DNA of 64,000 bases, from NCBI GenBank assembly GCA_021234535.1, contig CM037843.1:15393677-15457676 (forward strand), in the 5' to 3' direction. The DNA is from Stichopus chloronotus (taxonomy: Eukaryota > Echinodermata > Holothuroidea > Aspidochirotida > Stichopodidae). Below are positions 26,590-38,660 of the stretch, in pieces. Position 1 is the first letter of the stretch. Each line of letters begins with the position of its first letter. A program made the position numbers and the translations under genes. The notes beneath the pieces are model-generated. The model saw only the letters and a list, made by a program, of their open reading frames with translations. It was not told where the DNA came from and did not search any database.

Positions 26590-26912
26590 CATGTGAAGTG
26601 GAGAATAAAATAAACGAAATGAAACAAAACTTTTCTCATAAGGGTATAAATGAGTGGAATGAATTACCTGCCGATTTTTACAGTGTGCTATCAATGGCGT
26701 GAAAGGTTTTAAGAATATTTTTGACAAGAATTACCTGCTAATTTGTACAGTATGCTATAAATGGCGTGAAAGGTTTTAAGAATATTTTTGACAAGTACAA
26801 AGTACCGTAGCAGGGCCTAGGGTTCTGCCTTCAGACTTTTTTCCCACAGGTTCCTAGGGTCTTACAGGGGCTTAGTGTGTCCCTCCTGAGACTCCACTCA
26901 GTTAAACTAAAC
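26590..26912 (+). mobile_element. 3' fragment of a CR1/L2-type LINE
   Basis: One frame reads NEWNELPADFYSV, the C-terminal hallmark of CR1/L2-type reverse transcriptase ORFs (compare NEWNEWLPEDVV in the element at 55.3-56.6 kb). The following DNA (GTCCCTCCTGA, then TTAAACTAAACTA) matches the 3' tail of that larger element, so both probably belong to one family. Only the last ~40 codons and 3' UTR remain, interrupted by a 67-bp tandem duplication. Confidence 0.65.
26662..26795 (+). repeat. 67-bp tandem duplication inside the LINE fragment
   Basis: Positions 26662-26728 and 26729-26795 are the same 67 bases with a few substitutions. Both start AATTACCTGC and end TTTTTGACAAG. Confidence 0.85.
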
Positions 26913-27368
26913 TATGAACGTTATTCCACACAAAATACAAGTTTCGGAATGCACTGTTTTGTTTAGATAGGATAACCTAACCTTACTATACAGTGAACTT
27001 GAATGTTATTGTAAACTTACAAGAATAGTTCTGGGACAAAAGCTTTATTCTTAGTGATTTTCTTATCATATTTTGTACTGTATCTCTGCAAGATGAATGT
27101 TTGCCTGTAAGTCCCCTTTTTTAAAAAGAAACTGCACAGAAAAGTAAGCCTACAAGCATCTGACCACTCTTGCAGCACACCCACACTGTAAAATTTGCTA
27201 TAAGAAATCCCCTGCACAGAAATGAGAACAAAGATGAGCTGTATCTGTGCAAATGAACAAGAAAAAATGTGACCACCCATGCAAACTAAACAAAATTTCA
27301 AGTCATCCGTGCAATCTAGCACTAATTAACACTTTTATGAAGCGTTGGCCTACATAAAATTATTTTAA

Positions 27369-27628
27369 AGGCTGTATTGCATCACCCTAAGCTATATTTT
27401 TACCTCCCGGAAAGCAAAATTCTCAACTGGTTCTAAGTTACACTCAACTTACAGTACTCTTAGGTTGACAGCAAATTCGAAAGATGCAGAGCAGCTCGTA
27501 TTACACAGCCTACACAGGGATCCATTGTTTTGATTACACATGTGGAGGAATTTAAGACAAGCTGAGGGAGGGACTAGAGGTACGTGGTAGGGAGAATTGA
27601 AACTGTCTGGGGTGATACATTACAGCCT
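27369..27628 (-). mobile_element. TTAA-flanked miniature element family B, copy 3
   Basis: Reverse-oriented copy of the element at 17726-17974: it starts AGGCTGTATTGCATCACCCT and ends CTGGGGTGATACATTACAGCCT, with the interior matching in reverse (for example GGGAGGGACTAGAGGTA). TTAA flanks the left side (27365-27368) and TCAA the right (27629-27632), a one-base decay of the target duplication. About 260 bp, no ORF. Confidence 0.75.
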
Positions 27629-28215
27629 TCAAGTAGGACCTACTGATAACAGATTTCCAAATTAACTGACAAACATGTTCTCCCAGCTCAACTTCGCAGA
27701 AGAGGCAAGGTTTATTCATGCACACTTAACAGCTAAAAAATATCCCCTGCACAGTTTGCAAGTTTAGATTCCAATCTGGCAGCACACTAAAGCCACAGGA
27801 CCTGAGTGCATGAACATTTCACAACTGTAACCAACTCTTGTTTAGTACTGTGGACTAACAGTAACGGTGTTCCTCTAGTCTGTTTTGTATGAAATCAACA
27901 GATATCAGACAAAACATTCACAAAAACACGCAGAATTTGAAAGCCTTAGGTTGAGGAATAAGAGAATCGAAAAATAAATCCTAACCAGCCTTGGGCCTCC
28001 AACAGTGTATTCCTTCAGTTCACATTCAAAGTGTAAAACAATGATATGGGCGGTACAGTGTAGGACTAGGCCCACTGTATGAACGGCGATTGTAACTTGG
28101 CTTCATCTTGTTAGGCTAAATGTAAGTGGAACATTACTCAAGAACGCAATTCTCAGTTTTGTGAAATAAAAACACATAAGCATAACTTAACACTGAAATA
28201 AATGACATATTTTAC

Positions 28216-28239
28216 CTGCGGCGAGTGGTTCTTGTTCAT
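28216..28239 (-). other. Candidate first coding exon with splice donor at the composition boundary
   Basis: On the minus strand an ATG at 28239 (A at -3) opens a frame of eight codons, MNKNHSPQ, ending exactly at CAG|GTAAAA (donor GT at 28215-28214), intron phase 0. It sits where the CpG-rich right side meets the CpG-poor, TACTGTA-rich left side. If real, the first intron would run leftwards, possibly past the window edge. I could not identify a second exon. The evidence is a donor plus position only, so this is tentative. Confidence 0.2.
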
Positions 28240-31200
28240 TTATGTTACAATCAAGGCATGACGAAAACCTCCGGATGTTACTTGGCAAAGTTCGGCTCTA
28301 CTGTGGCACACAGTGGTTGGACTTGCCTGCGCACATACACAACTAGCTGAAAAGCTCCAGCGTTATGCATACGACTGTATGATCACAAGTTGAATTAAAA
28401 TTACGAAATCATGGAGAGATGGGAAAAAAAAACAGTAGATAACAACAAAACAACTGCAAGCAAAGGGGGCGGGCAACCGTTTGATGTCCCTCAGACATAA
28501 GTTAGAAAAGACCCAATTCAGATAACAAACTTCCGAAACAAACTACGTGTACCGTTAGCAACAAAAAGCAAAAGTTCATTTTTATGTGAAAGCTTACACT
28601 TTAATTAGCTAGTTGTTTATTGTGCGTGGGGCGCTACAAATAAACCAAACGTCAGAAAGCGATATAAAACTGACTGACAGTGTTCATTTGCTCTTTGCTT
28701 TTTTAATTCTCTTGTCAGTCACACTATATGTTGGCCTAACATTATAATATGTAATAACAATGTCATGGAGAAGGAAAGCGTTGTAGAACTTCAACCTACG
28801 ACGAGCCAAGAGTAACTTGCACTCAGTGGCCGCACCAAGGGCCGGCGGTGGGTATTTTCCCCAGTTAGGTCATTCCCCCCTCAATCCCCCGCCTCCGGCC
28901 ATTCAGCTGAAGTATAGCCACCAATACAGCCTTCAACTCCTCCTAGGTCATAGTAATTTGTATTCAAGACGGGTCTCGGGGGAAGGGATCAATGACGCTA
29001 CATTTTATTCTAGATTTGAATTGAATGAATATTTCTTCAGGAATTTCTATCTCTTCAGCGATGGTTTTCATTATTTTTTTTCCGTCTTCCTTGGTGATTC
29101 TGGCATTCTTAGACCTTTCCAGGTATAGTTCTTCTTTCTTTCTTTTTTTTTTCTTTCACCTGGCACACCCTCCATCCCAGCCTACACACCTTCGCATGCA
29201 GGTCATAAACAATTAATTGATCTTAATTGGGGAAAGTTTTTAAGCTGAGGGGTTTTCCTTTCCCCTTTAGGATAAAAGTTTTTTCTTAATAAACAGGTCT
29301 CACTTTACACAAAATGCTGCAATTCAGTGTTTGCGCTCTTTCAGATATGAGATGGCTGGCAAAAAAATATAATTTTCTCAGTTTTATCGATACGTTTATT
29401 TCTGGGTATGTTGTCATCAGCCTGAGGGGATATAGAAAGGTTGATAATTCATGCCATTAGTGCATGTGTTATTGGAAACAACCTAAAACTTTTGATATTA
29501 GTAGGCCTACATGAAAACAGTGGAACTGATACGGCTATTTTTTCAAACCGTGTCACTGTCTCTCAGTTTGTCACAAATAAAGCAATCTGAGAGCCAATCT
29601 AGAGGGTGAAATTTGGGTTTTATTTTTAAAAAAAGGGTGTATGACATGTTTTCCTCTCACTTCGTGTGAGTCACGCAGTTATATGTTAAACTATACAGTT
29701 AGTTCTCCATGATAGACTACAATAGGTTTCGCTGAACTGATGGTTCCACCAGGGAGGTGCTCTAGCACTCCATCACCCAGAATTTCCATCTAAATCAATT
29801 GCATGACATCGAGTAATTAACGGTGCAGAGACTTATGGTACAAAAGCTTAAGATTGTGGAAAATTATATAGTTGAAGTCTCTTGAAAGTGGAAAGAAGCT
29901 TTCTAGGGGCCTGGTTACCCTGGTAGCTAGGCCTAATAGACTGGATTTAATTTAGCAATTCATTGCAGTACGTGCTCACCAGTTACCAAAGAGGATAAAA
30001 GACCCTATACTCCTGATAATGTCCGGAGCTGGTAGACTGTGGCCCATATGAGCCATAATCAGGGAAGGGTGCCGCAAAATTCAAAATACTACATCGCCTG
30101 TGCCGTTTTTCCTCATCACACTGGGTAATTTGAAAGCTATCAATACAAGTTATATGGGTACAAATTCTAGGCGCCGGTAGCCAGTGTGTTCAACCCATTT
30201 GTCAAGTACTCAAAGCACAATGAAAGAGGATGAGCATAGTTCATTATGAATTTTGTATCACCTCAAATCTCTGAAATGCATTACCGATAAAAGACACATG
30301 AATGAACTGAATGCAGACAAGATATCCCTACGCAAGCTCAAGTTCACCCGGGAAGTGCCATTTCCTTTCATCTGTGATGCTTAAAAAGTCAAAATTTTCT
30401 CATACGCTCCTCGCCAACCAGTGGTAAACACTGCACCTCTTCAACTCTCCATTCCTACTGGTAATATTATTTCTAGTGTCCAGAAATATCTGAGCGGGCT
30501 CGCCAATTAGCTGAGAAAAAAAAACACCCAACCAGACCAGTCGGAATTTGGGACCTTCACACCCAAAAAACGATTTGACCCTAGCTACTATACGGCCATG
30601 AAGTAAGGTGTCCATTTGCTCACTGCTCATGCACTGCTCAAGTGTACTTACAAATTAAAAATGTATAAGCACACGAGGGGCAGTGGACTGCCCGGCTATG
30701 GTGGAGGTGCTGTGGGGGGGGGGGGGGGGCTCGCCGGGGAGTCACGACCACCAGCAGCAATTAGAGGAAATTTAATAGATTTTTTTTCTAGTACGCCTCG
30801 CATCAGCTCCGCTTATAGTGTCTTCCCACAATTAGAGTTAGCATAGGATGTTCTACGCTGTACTTGATCCTCGGTTTCTTCCAGTAAAGCTGTACCCTGC
30901 ACCCCATACGATGACGACTGGCATGAGGCAGCCGTATAACTTGATTTAATTAGTCCAAAATTTTTAATTATGAACAGTCTATCTGTGTCAGACTTAGTGG
31001 ATTCATTCCGGTTAGTGAGTTTATTCCTTTGTTTTTATTGTAGACCAAACTGTTTACTGCCTCCGCCTCCCTATTTTGTCTCCAGGAAGTGCAAAAGGTA
31101 TCTTCTCTTTCTAATTAAACGGCGATATTAAAATTGGCAGAGGGTTTTATGTGGTGAAAACTTGTGTGATTTAGATTAACATATAGTACTACGCATACTA

Positions 31201-31328
31201 TGAACACAGACTCCCACAGTTTTGTCGAGTGCCGAATTAGAGGCAAACATGACAGGGGAGGATCATTTAAAGTCATATACTATACCCCAAGTTTCTCGTG
31301 ATGGGAGCGTTAGATTGTGCAATGTGTA
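28240..31328. other. Intergenic stretch, nothing recognised
   Basis: CpG is normal here, in contrast with the left side. There is a pure run of 16 G at 30714-30729 and a short fold-back, GGGAGGTGCT.CTAGCACTCC, near 29751. The open frames show no known motifs and no codon pattern that persuades me. Confidence 0.5.
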
Positions 31329-31988
31329 GGGTGTGCCGAAAGTTCGCGCCGTCCTAGCTCTCTCCTTCAGTCCAGAATCTCCGTAATACTACATTACCCT
31401 CGGTTTAAAACCGTCTGTACCAAGCCTATATATGGGACACACACTGTAACTCACTGAGTAATTTAAGACAGATAACCTCAACGCTCAGCGATCACATGAA
31501 ACAGAGGTAAATGGCCAGAGAGAAAAGGTCCTTCCTCAAAGGTTGAATGTAGTCATCTAAAAGTGAATTAGCATATCTTTGTTGTAAAATCAATAAGTGT
31601 ATCCCTGATTGCATTCATGAATATCCCTGAATATCTGAATTAGTATATCGATTCCCTCTATGATAATTCATTTTTCTTCATGTGATATCATTTTTGTTAT
31701 CGAATTGCTTAATTTTGCAGCATTACACCTTATTTATGCAGCACAATGATATTCAGCAAACATTAAGAAAAATACTTATAAGAGAAATGAGAGGAGAATG
31801 ACAAAATTTCGATTACTTTTCCAAAATAGGGAGGACTGCTTATTCTCTTAATCTGGGAAGCGGAATTTTGAAACTCCCTATTGCAAAACCATATCCACAA
31901 CTGACTGACAGTCTTTTGGTGTAAGGAAAGCACTAGACAAATTTTGAAGGGGAAGAGGGGTGGGACTGATGCAACTTTCGGCACACCC
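31329..31988. mobile_element. Mariner-like miniature element
   Basis: The 660-bp element starts GGGTGTGCCGAAAGTT and ends with its exact 16-base inverse, AACTTTCGGCACACCC, with TA on each side (31327-31328 and 31989-31990). GGGTGT...AAAGTT termini and a TA target are typical of Tc1/mariner transposons. The interior has no transposase frame, so it would be non-autonomous. Confidence 0.75.
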
Positions 31989-31990
31989 TA

Positions 31991-33987
31991 TAGACTTCGA
32001 CGTATACCTCAATATACTAATATTTATATATAATAAATATATATATATATATATATTCTTAAGCGGTTTCTTTCTTAATTTAAATCGAATTTACACTCGC
32101 ATGAGATGTAAGCTTTACATAATTCGTCGCTCCGACGTCATCGACGGCGAGAATGGGTAAAGAGGTAATTAAAATGAGTGATGCAATTTTCCCAAAGATT
32201 TCATAGGCCTACAGTAACGGGAGCTTATTTGCGATGTTGGTATTTGTTGTAAAAAAAATGGGTTCGTTTTGTCATTTACGGTTGGGTTTTGTGTTGCTTT
32301 ATATTTTCATGATTCATTTACGCTATTATCATTTCAAAGGATTTTCGCTCGGTATGGTCTATCATGTTGTTCTGTCTGACACGCAATTTGTATCTATATT
32401 GGGAAACAGGTTGAATGACTGCCAATTAAGACATGGGAGGTGTGAAAGAGAGCCCTTCCACAAACAGGTACCAAGACATTGGCGACGTAAAGAGACCGTG
32501 AGTGTACGACGCGTAAGTTGATGATAACGTTATTATCAACTTTAACCAAACACATTCAGTCTTTACCCTCTTGTTGACTTCCTTCTTTCACCCTGTGATC
32601 CACATACCTCTTGACAATCGTACCCGATCCCTTTTGTCCATGATGAATCTAGGCAAACAAACATAAGAAATGTGTCAGTCATATAGAAAGGCAGAACAGT
32701 AATCCGTTCACAAGATGGTGATATCTCTTTGAGAGGCATCACCGTTGCTAGCCTAGCAGACTCCTATCGGTTAACCGGCCTTTAACGGCGTTAGAACCCA
32801 CCTCCAATCCACGTAGCAATTACAAATAAAGTGAATTATACCAGAAATGATCCCGTCCCATCCTTCCTCGTAATCATGAAATCAAAGTTCAGAAAAAAAA
32901 TCCCAACGTAACTGCAGGAGCAAGACCGACATTAATACATGTTACATGTGCTTTTTGTCCCATTCTCATCTTTCATCACTTTCTAGGCCTTTCCTGCAGT
33001 TTTAACTTACATTTTGTTCATTCTTTAACTGCCACTGATGTATCATCAAAGTGCTGAGTAACTACATTCACGGAAGGTGTTAAAGATATATCAGTTGGAA
33101 TCATTCCGCTTGGACGGTATGCATTTCGAATCCGCCCCTTTTAAACGCAACTGTCGTTTACTTTTTATTCCAATACTTCGACATATTTTCAAGGTTTCTC
33201 CTCTCCGGAAGTTATTTAATTAAGAACATCGTTCCTAGTAATTAGTTTGGATCTCTGTTGTCTCTCTTTGGTATTGTCATTTTGTTTTACCCAAGCGCGT
33301 CTCATTACCTCCTGGACACGTGACCACGATTAAAACGTCAACGTCAGCAAACACTGTACACGCATGTGTATAACCGATCTTAATATTCAAATGATATCGG
33401 GGTCCTCATTTGTGACAACGACGGGATGCCACAATGCACGATATTCTTTTCATTGTTGACAAACAGACAGAATAATAAAATTTGCTTAAATGAATAAAAC
33501 CGAGTAATTTTTGTTTCTTAGTACTCTGTTATTCTTCCTATATAACAGAAATGTTACTTTATTTACAAAACGTCCTGAACGGGTTTGAAAGAATTATTAA
33601 ATTCTCTTGAATGAATACCGAAGTATCATGTGTAGATGAAATGTAACTTAACTCATCTGCAATGAAGGAATATCTTTATCACGAAGTTCACAAACCTCGC
33701 AAATAGATAAACAGTTCCTGTAAAAATGTGATAAACAAGGACCCATAGTTAAATTGAAAAATTGAATCTTTCAAATTATGTCAGATCGATGTATAGCCCC
33801 CTTATCTTTTCCTCCAATTGATTCCTCTATAAACCCTTTAGAATATTTATAAATGTTCTCATTATCACCACCCCCCCGCCTCAATTTGATCGAGATGCAC
33901 CCAGTGCCGAGAGGAAACGATTGCCCCGATAATTCTTTTGTTGTCTCCCTGCCTCTCCCTCTCTTTCTGCACATATCTAGCTCTCTT
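31991..33987. other. Intergenic stretch upstream of the peptide gene
   Basis: Holds a short (TA)n tract at about 32036-32055 and otherwise nothing I can assign. A 95-codon open frame at 32234-32521 (+) has no recognisable motif or splice context. Confidence 0.45.
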
Positions 33988-33996
33988 TATAAAAAG
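33988..33996 (+). promoter_or_regulatory. TATA box of the secreted-peptide gene
   Basis: TATAAAAAG stands about 97 bases before the ATG at 34085, predicting a start of transcription near 34018 and a 5' leader of about 65-70 bases without an intron. Confidence 0.55.
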
Positions 33997-34084
33997 GATC
34001 GCATCGTTGCGTATTTCTCATATTTTATCACCTGGGAGGCTCACTTATAATTCTCTCGCGTGTCTGAAATTCAAGACTTGCAAG

Positions 34085-36313
34085 ATGAACAAATACCTGT
34101 TAGTTACGATTGTCGTTTTGGTTGCGATGAGTGCCCTCATGACGTCCGAGGTTTGGGCGTCCGACGACCCTATGGGCAACATGCTGGTAATTTTTCTTTC
34201 ATGCATTCTTTTTGTAATTGCTATGTCATTATTATCATTTGTTTATTGTAATTTTTTTTCTCACTTTCAGCCTAGAAAACACGGTATCGCTTTCATAATT
34301 TGTATTTAAAGTCTAGCTGTACATTTTCGATTTAAGGAAAATTTGGAGAAATCATATATTCTCACAAGTACGCCATCGATTTGACATATGGTTCTTCAAA
34401 GAGTTTGGCAGAATTATTCAAACATTAAAATCAGATCAACCCCGTCCTTCATCTGTCTTTGAGTGAATGATCGTGGTCACGACTTCGTCCCTGAGATACA
34501 ATGTCTCTTGAGTCTATGCCAAGACTCTCACACTCTCTTCACATGCATGCTTGGGTCATGTACACAGAGCAACGCTTTTTATTTGCTTTTCTGATGCGTC
34601 TATAACCAAAACTAGAACTTGAGTGATAGAAGATTTGTCACCCCCCCCCCAAAAGAAAATGTGAACTTCTGCGAAATGTAATATGACTTTATGAATCGTT
34701 GCTTCATGGGTACGTTCAGGACGGTATACAGAGTAACAAAGCCTACCATTTCATTTGGTTTACCATTTTATTCCTACAAAAGAGTGATGTTCTAAAATAA
34801 TGTACTGCGGTTACGACTTACTTTAAAATTAGGTAAATGTTGCTACCAGAAGCGAATCTGTCAGATTTGGTCAAAATATCCAGAACACCAAAGCTCATCT
34901 GCAACATTTTGAAGCTAACTTTGATTGTGCAAATAAGGCAAATTAATACACAGTCCGTAAGAAATGACTGCTTTCACTCCAAGGTTTAGGATCATACTTT
35001 ACAAAAGAAAATCGTTTATTTATTGACCAGTCCATTTTATTCTGAAAGGAGTTTAAGATCTTCTTGTATGGCCTTTTGGATGTGTCTTAAGTCTTTGATT
35101 TTATCAAATTTTATATGCAATCATACCGTGTTGTGCCGATCCTTGATTTCATTCCTTTCCCGGTTTTGTATTTAATGTACTCACTTTTTGACCCTCTTTA
35201 TAAATTGTATTACAATTTTTTAAATAAAATTGTATCGCAATTTTTAGTTTATAGATTAAATTACATTACAATCTATACCGGAATAAGAGAAATAATTGAC
35301 ACGCGAGGGAAAGTAAAATTTGTAGATGATGTAACAAAAGCAGCGTCATTTATTCAAATGTATATATACAAGCAGCTATGAGCCGACGTACAGATTCGCT
35401 TAAGCCTCTCTGGGATGTCTTCCAGCTCTCTGTGGGTGACGGAGACAGTGGAAATGTGTGTGTGTGTGGGTGTGTGTGTGTGTGTGAGGGGGGTTCGTGT
35501 GGGTGTGTGCGTGTGTGTATGGGTGTGTGTGTGGGGGGGGGGGGGGACGGGGAGGTTACGTTGTAGATTGTGGAAATTAATATTGGGCAGCTCCTGTTGA
35601 ACTCCATTGCCGCAAGCACGATCGTACAAATCGTTTTATGAATATCTCGTGTGAAGTCATTCTCTTTTTGATGAGTCGCTCTGTGAAAGTTACCTTGTTA
35701 CTGCGGAACTATTACTAGAGGAGTGTGGATGATGAATTAATTACTGATGCGATGGCAAAGCGATATACTGTATACATGAACGTTCCATCGATGTTCCATT
35801 GCCCCTTGCAAAGATTAACTGTAAACAAGTGACGTTTGCAAAGATTTATCCCCCCCCCCCTTAAAAAAATAGGGCTGACCTCAGATGAGATTTAAAAAAC
35901 GACCAATTAGTTACGCATTAGTTATGAATTCTCAAATATTGTTTTATGCTGGTCGTTTCGTTAAAATAATGGCAACAACATGAGTATTACAAACGAAATT
36001 GCTACTGTCATATTTGGGCCTTATACTTTAAGAATTTATTGGTAAAATGGCTCAGTGCTTCAGTGAAGAAAAAAAAAGGGAAAAACAAAAACAAGAGGCT
36101 TGAGAAGTCCAATGCAATTCTTTCTTTGTCTGCATCACTTTGTAAATCGATGTAAATGGAACCCAAATATCAAGTACATATCGAAATAATTGACGCGGTG
36201 ATGATGCTGATGATACCTGTGACAAGGGATCGGGATAGAAGGCTCTCTTGGTCCTAGTGTGCAATACAATGTGTAACAAACAAAATATGAACAAAGTCCT
36301 CTGTACACATCTG

Positions 36314-36408
<95 letters not shown>

Positions 36409-37538
36409 TATAAACACAAGCAAAAATGGTATCTCAAAAAAAAAAAAAAAAATAGACAATCCCGTGTTCCATACCCGCCCACACGCACTCCTTTTTTCTC
36501 CTTACTATCGATACGTAGTATCTCCTACAGCAGCGGTAAATGTATGACCGATTGAATATAATTTCAGACATCCTCTCCTTTGACAGAAGGAATACTCACC
36601 GTTTTTTTTGTATATTGAATAGGCAAGATCTTTTCACCGAAAAGTTGGCTTCAGGTTTTTTTTTTTTTTTAAGATTAATTTAAATGGTACTTGAAATTAA
36701 TTATAGTTGTAAATGCCTGGGTCACATCTGCTACATTTTCTGCAACCTGTAGCAGCATTCCAACGGTTACTTTTTGTATATCTGTCACATAATGTAGGGT
36801 AACTGCACGGGCTATTCTGAATTTGTGGAAACCGGAAAACCAGCCGCTGCTGCACGACCTTCGAAGTGACAACGCATGGTTGCCCGAAGTCCCCATACGT
36901 TGCTGTTTTTTTTTTCTTTTTCTGCGATGTCTCACGACACAGTATTATACAACGTGATATCGTAGAAAAGGACATGTGCGACGACTCGTAAAACGCGATA
37001 GGAAAAGATTTTCAACAGTCGCGCGTTCTCGTATCGCAGCGTAGATTTTTGAACGCCTTAAAATGCCGTCTCACACGCTGCGAGTTTCTCCCTACGATAC
37101 GACACAACGGGGCATCTTTTGAAAGTCTCAAGTCTAACCACGTTATTGTATTGCTGACCGAGTTAGTGGTACTTCTAATCAGGGAGGTGCTAGAGCCCTG
37201 TTCTAATTAGAGAGGTAATGCTACTGATCAGGGAGCTACTACTACTGGTTAGGGATGAGTCTGAGTTTGAGTTTATTCATTCACGCATGTATATATATAT
37301 ACAAATGATTTAATTTAATTAATTTGATTTTAATTAATTCAACACATATGCGCCATCACTGGCGGCATGTAGGATATGGATTTTCGATATTCAACCGTTT
37401 TGTATTTTTTTTCTTTATTTCCTATCTTTTTTCTCCATATTTTAGCCGGTAGTTGAGAAGAGAGACGTTGAAGAGGTGGAGGATCCAAAGTTGGAGGAAA
37501 ACGACAGTTCCACTAATTCAGAAGTCAACCGAAAGTAA
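34085..37538 (+). CDS. Small secreted peptide precursor, two coding exons
   Basis: Exon 1 is 34085-34186 and exon 2 is 37446-37538, joined in phase 0 across GT...AG (CTG|GTAATT, then a long pyrimidine tract and TTTTAG|CCG). The product is 64 residues. Residues 1-25 form a signal peptide (MNKYLL, hydrophobic core, EVWA|S with V and A at -3/-1). A KR pair at 39-40 is a prohormone-convertase-type site. It separates a 13-residue spacer from an acidic 24-residue C-terminal peptide (residues 41-64, EE and DD-rich, ending SEVNRK). There are no cysteines. The start has A at -3 and lies at a proper distance from the TATA box. A stronger donor, CG|GTGAGT at 37563, would begin a 3' UTR intron; use of the weaker GAAA|GTAACT donor would replace the last codon with about ten other residues. 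I do not recognise the family. Neuropeptide-like, antimicrobial or other secreted peptide are all possible. Confidence 0.6.
35455..35556. repeat. (TG)n/poly-G low-complexity tract
   Basis: TG-rich repeats running into a pure G run (about 35531-35545), inside the peptide-gene intron. Confidence 0.9.
36317..36403. repeat. (TA)n microsatellite
   Basis: About 43 uninterrupted TA units in the intron of the secreted-peptide gene. Confidence 0.95.
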
Positions 37539-38517
37539 CTGTAACAACACTGAGAGTGCGCGGTGAGTTTTCGATCAGAGCATCACCGTTACCTAGTTAC
37601 CATGTATGCATAAAGGCACGTCGGGGTAAACAACTACACATTGCGGTTGCATTTAGACCCAACGGTCACCTCTCCTCTACGGTGTTCCACGAGGCTGTAT
37701 AAAATTAACGTTTAATTTTTGCACCAAGCTCATTGTATTGTAGGGAGACACAAACTTAATATTAGTCAGTTCTGGCTAAAAGAGTGAGCACTTCTTACCT
37801 AAGAAATCTCCCTTCTGGCGGAAATCAGTGTTCACTTACGTACCGTCTTCCTCGGCCTAAAATACCTCATTATCACGATACGATATACTATGCGCCATAT
37901 ATGTGACGGAGTCAGGACTGTACGACAAATGAATCTTTTGTGATATACGTCATAGTCTACGGGGGGGGGGGGGGGAGACTAGAAAATTAGGTGACCATAT
38001 TCACTACTAGCAAAAGTACACGGTCTCATAAATTCTAAACAGGCAGGACGATTTATTGGGTGACGAATTTATGGAAACATATCTTCATATCTAGCGAACT
38101 TGAACGAGAACGAATGAAAAGATGCTATGTGTTCGTGGAAGAAAAGTAATTTAGATTCACTGAACTGCTCCAAATATACTGCTTCAATTGCACAAACATA
38201 TACTTACAATAACTTGCACAATATCTGTGACCAGCGCCACCCCCTCCCCCCCCTCATCCTACATCTTCCTCCCTCCCTTTCGCATCCAGCACCTGATATT
38301 TTAAGAGAGTTTGTGCCGTTTGGGGGAGGGCCAAGCTAGAATACAAGAACAACAAAAACGGTTTTTCCACGACGGTTCGAAATCCTCCATGTTGTGTGCA
38401 ACCTGAGAACGAATACTCATGCAGTGGACGCTTTCGTTTCTTAGAAACATTGGTTTATTTTTTTATATATTTAATTACTTCCTTCATTTTTTTGTTTGAT
38501 TTTTTTTTGCTTTTCAG

Positions 38518-38660
38518 GCTTACCGTCGACCACATAGCCACTCGGCGATGACCTCATCTAACTTTTTTGAAGACGTAGGATCGATTAGGAGATGGCTCAG
38601 ATAAAACTATGACCCATTCACTAGTAAATTATTGTTATTTTCAGAATGCGGCGTGTTACT
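38518..38660 (+). other. Candidate 3' UTR exon of the secreted-peptide gene
   Basis: A long T-rich tract and TTTTCAG precede 38518, a good acceptor that would pair with the GTGAGT donor at 37563. The stop of exon 2 lies before that donor, so this exon would be non-coding. If the alternative donor at 37534 is used, the first ~36 bases become coding (LTVDHIATRR, then stop). The 3' end is a guess; I see no AATAAA nearby. Confidence 0.35.

Larger units (their letters stand above)
1..28215. other. CpG-poor, TACTGTA-rich region without recognisable genes
   Basis: I see no exon, RNA gene or intact transposon ORF that I can support in this half; its open frames are short, lack known motifs and mostly cross repeats. 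The motif TACTGTA/TACAGTA recurs dozens of times (for example near 11100, 18130, 21705, 25338), often as longer palindromic strings, while CpG is scarce. What can be named here is repeats: miniature inverted-repeat elements, tandem-monomer elements, short microsatellites and one LINE fragment, listed separately. The stretches between them (about 6.6-11.5, 12.6-16.3, 18.0-19.8 and 23.7-26.6 kb) hold nothing else I recognise. Low CpG would fit the methylated body of an invertebrate gene, so a long intron is a reasonable but unproven reading. Confidence 0.6.

Noticed and set aside
36135..36547. Open frames of repeated Tyr-Ile on both strands
   Set aside because: They translate the TA microsatellite at 36317-36403; the same applies at 41 kb.
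36675..36975. Overlapping minus-strand frames within the peptide-gene intron, considered as a transposase remnant
   Set aside because: I could not match either frame to a DDE or other transposase motif.
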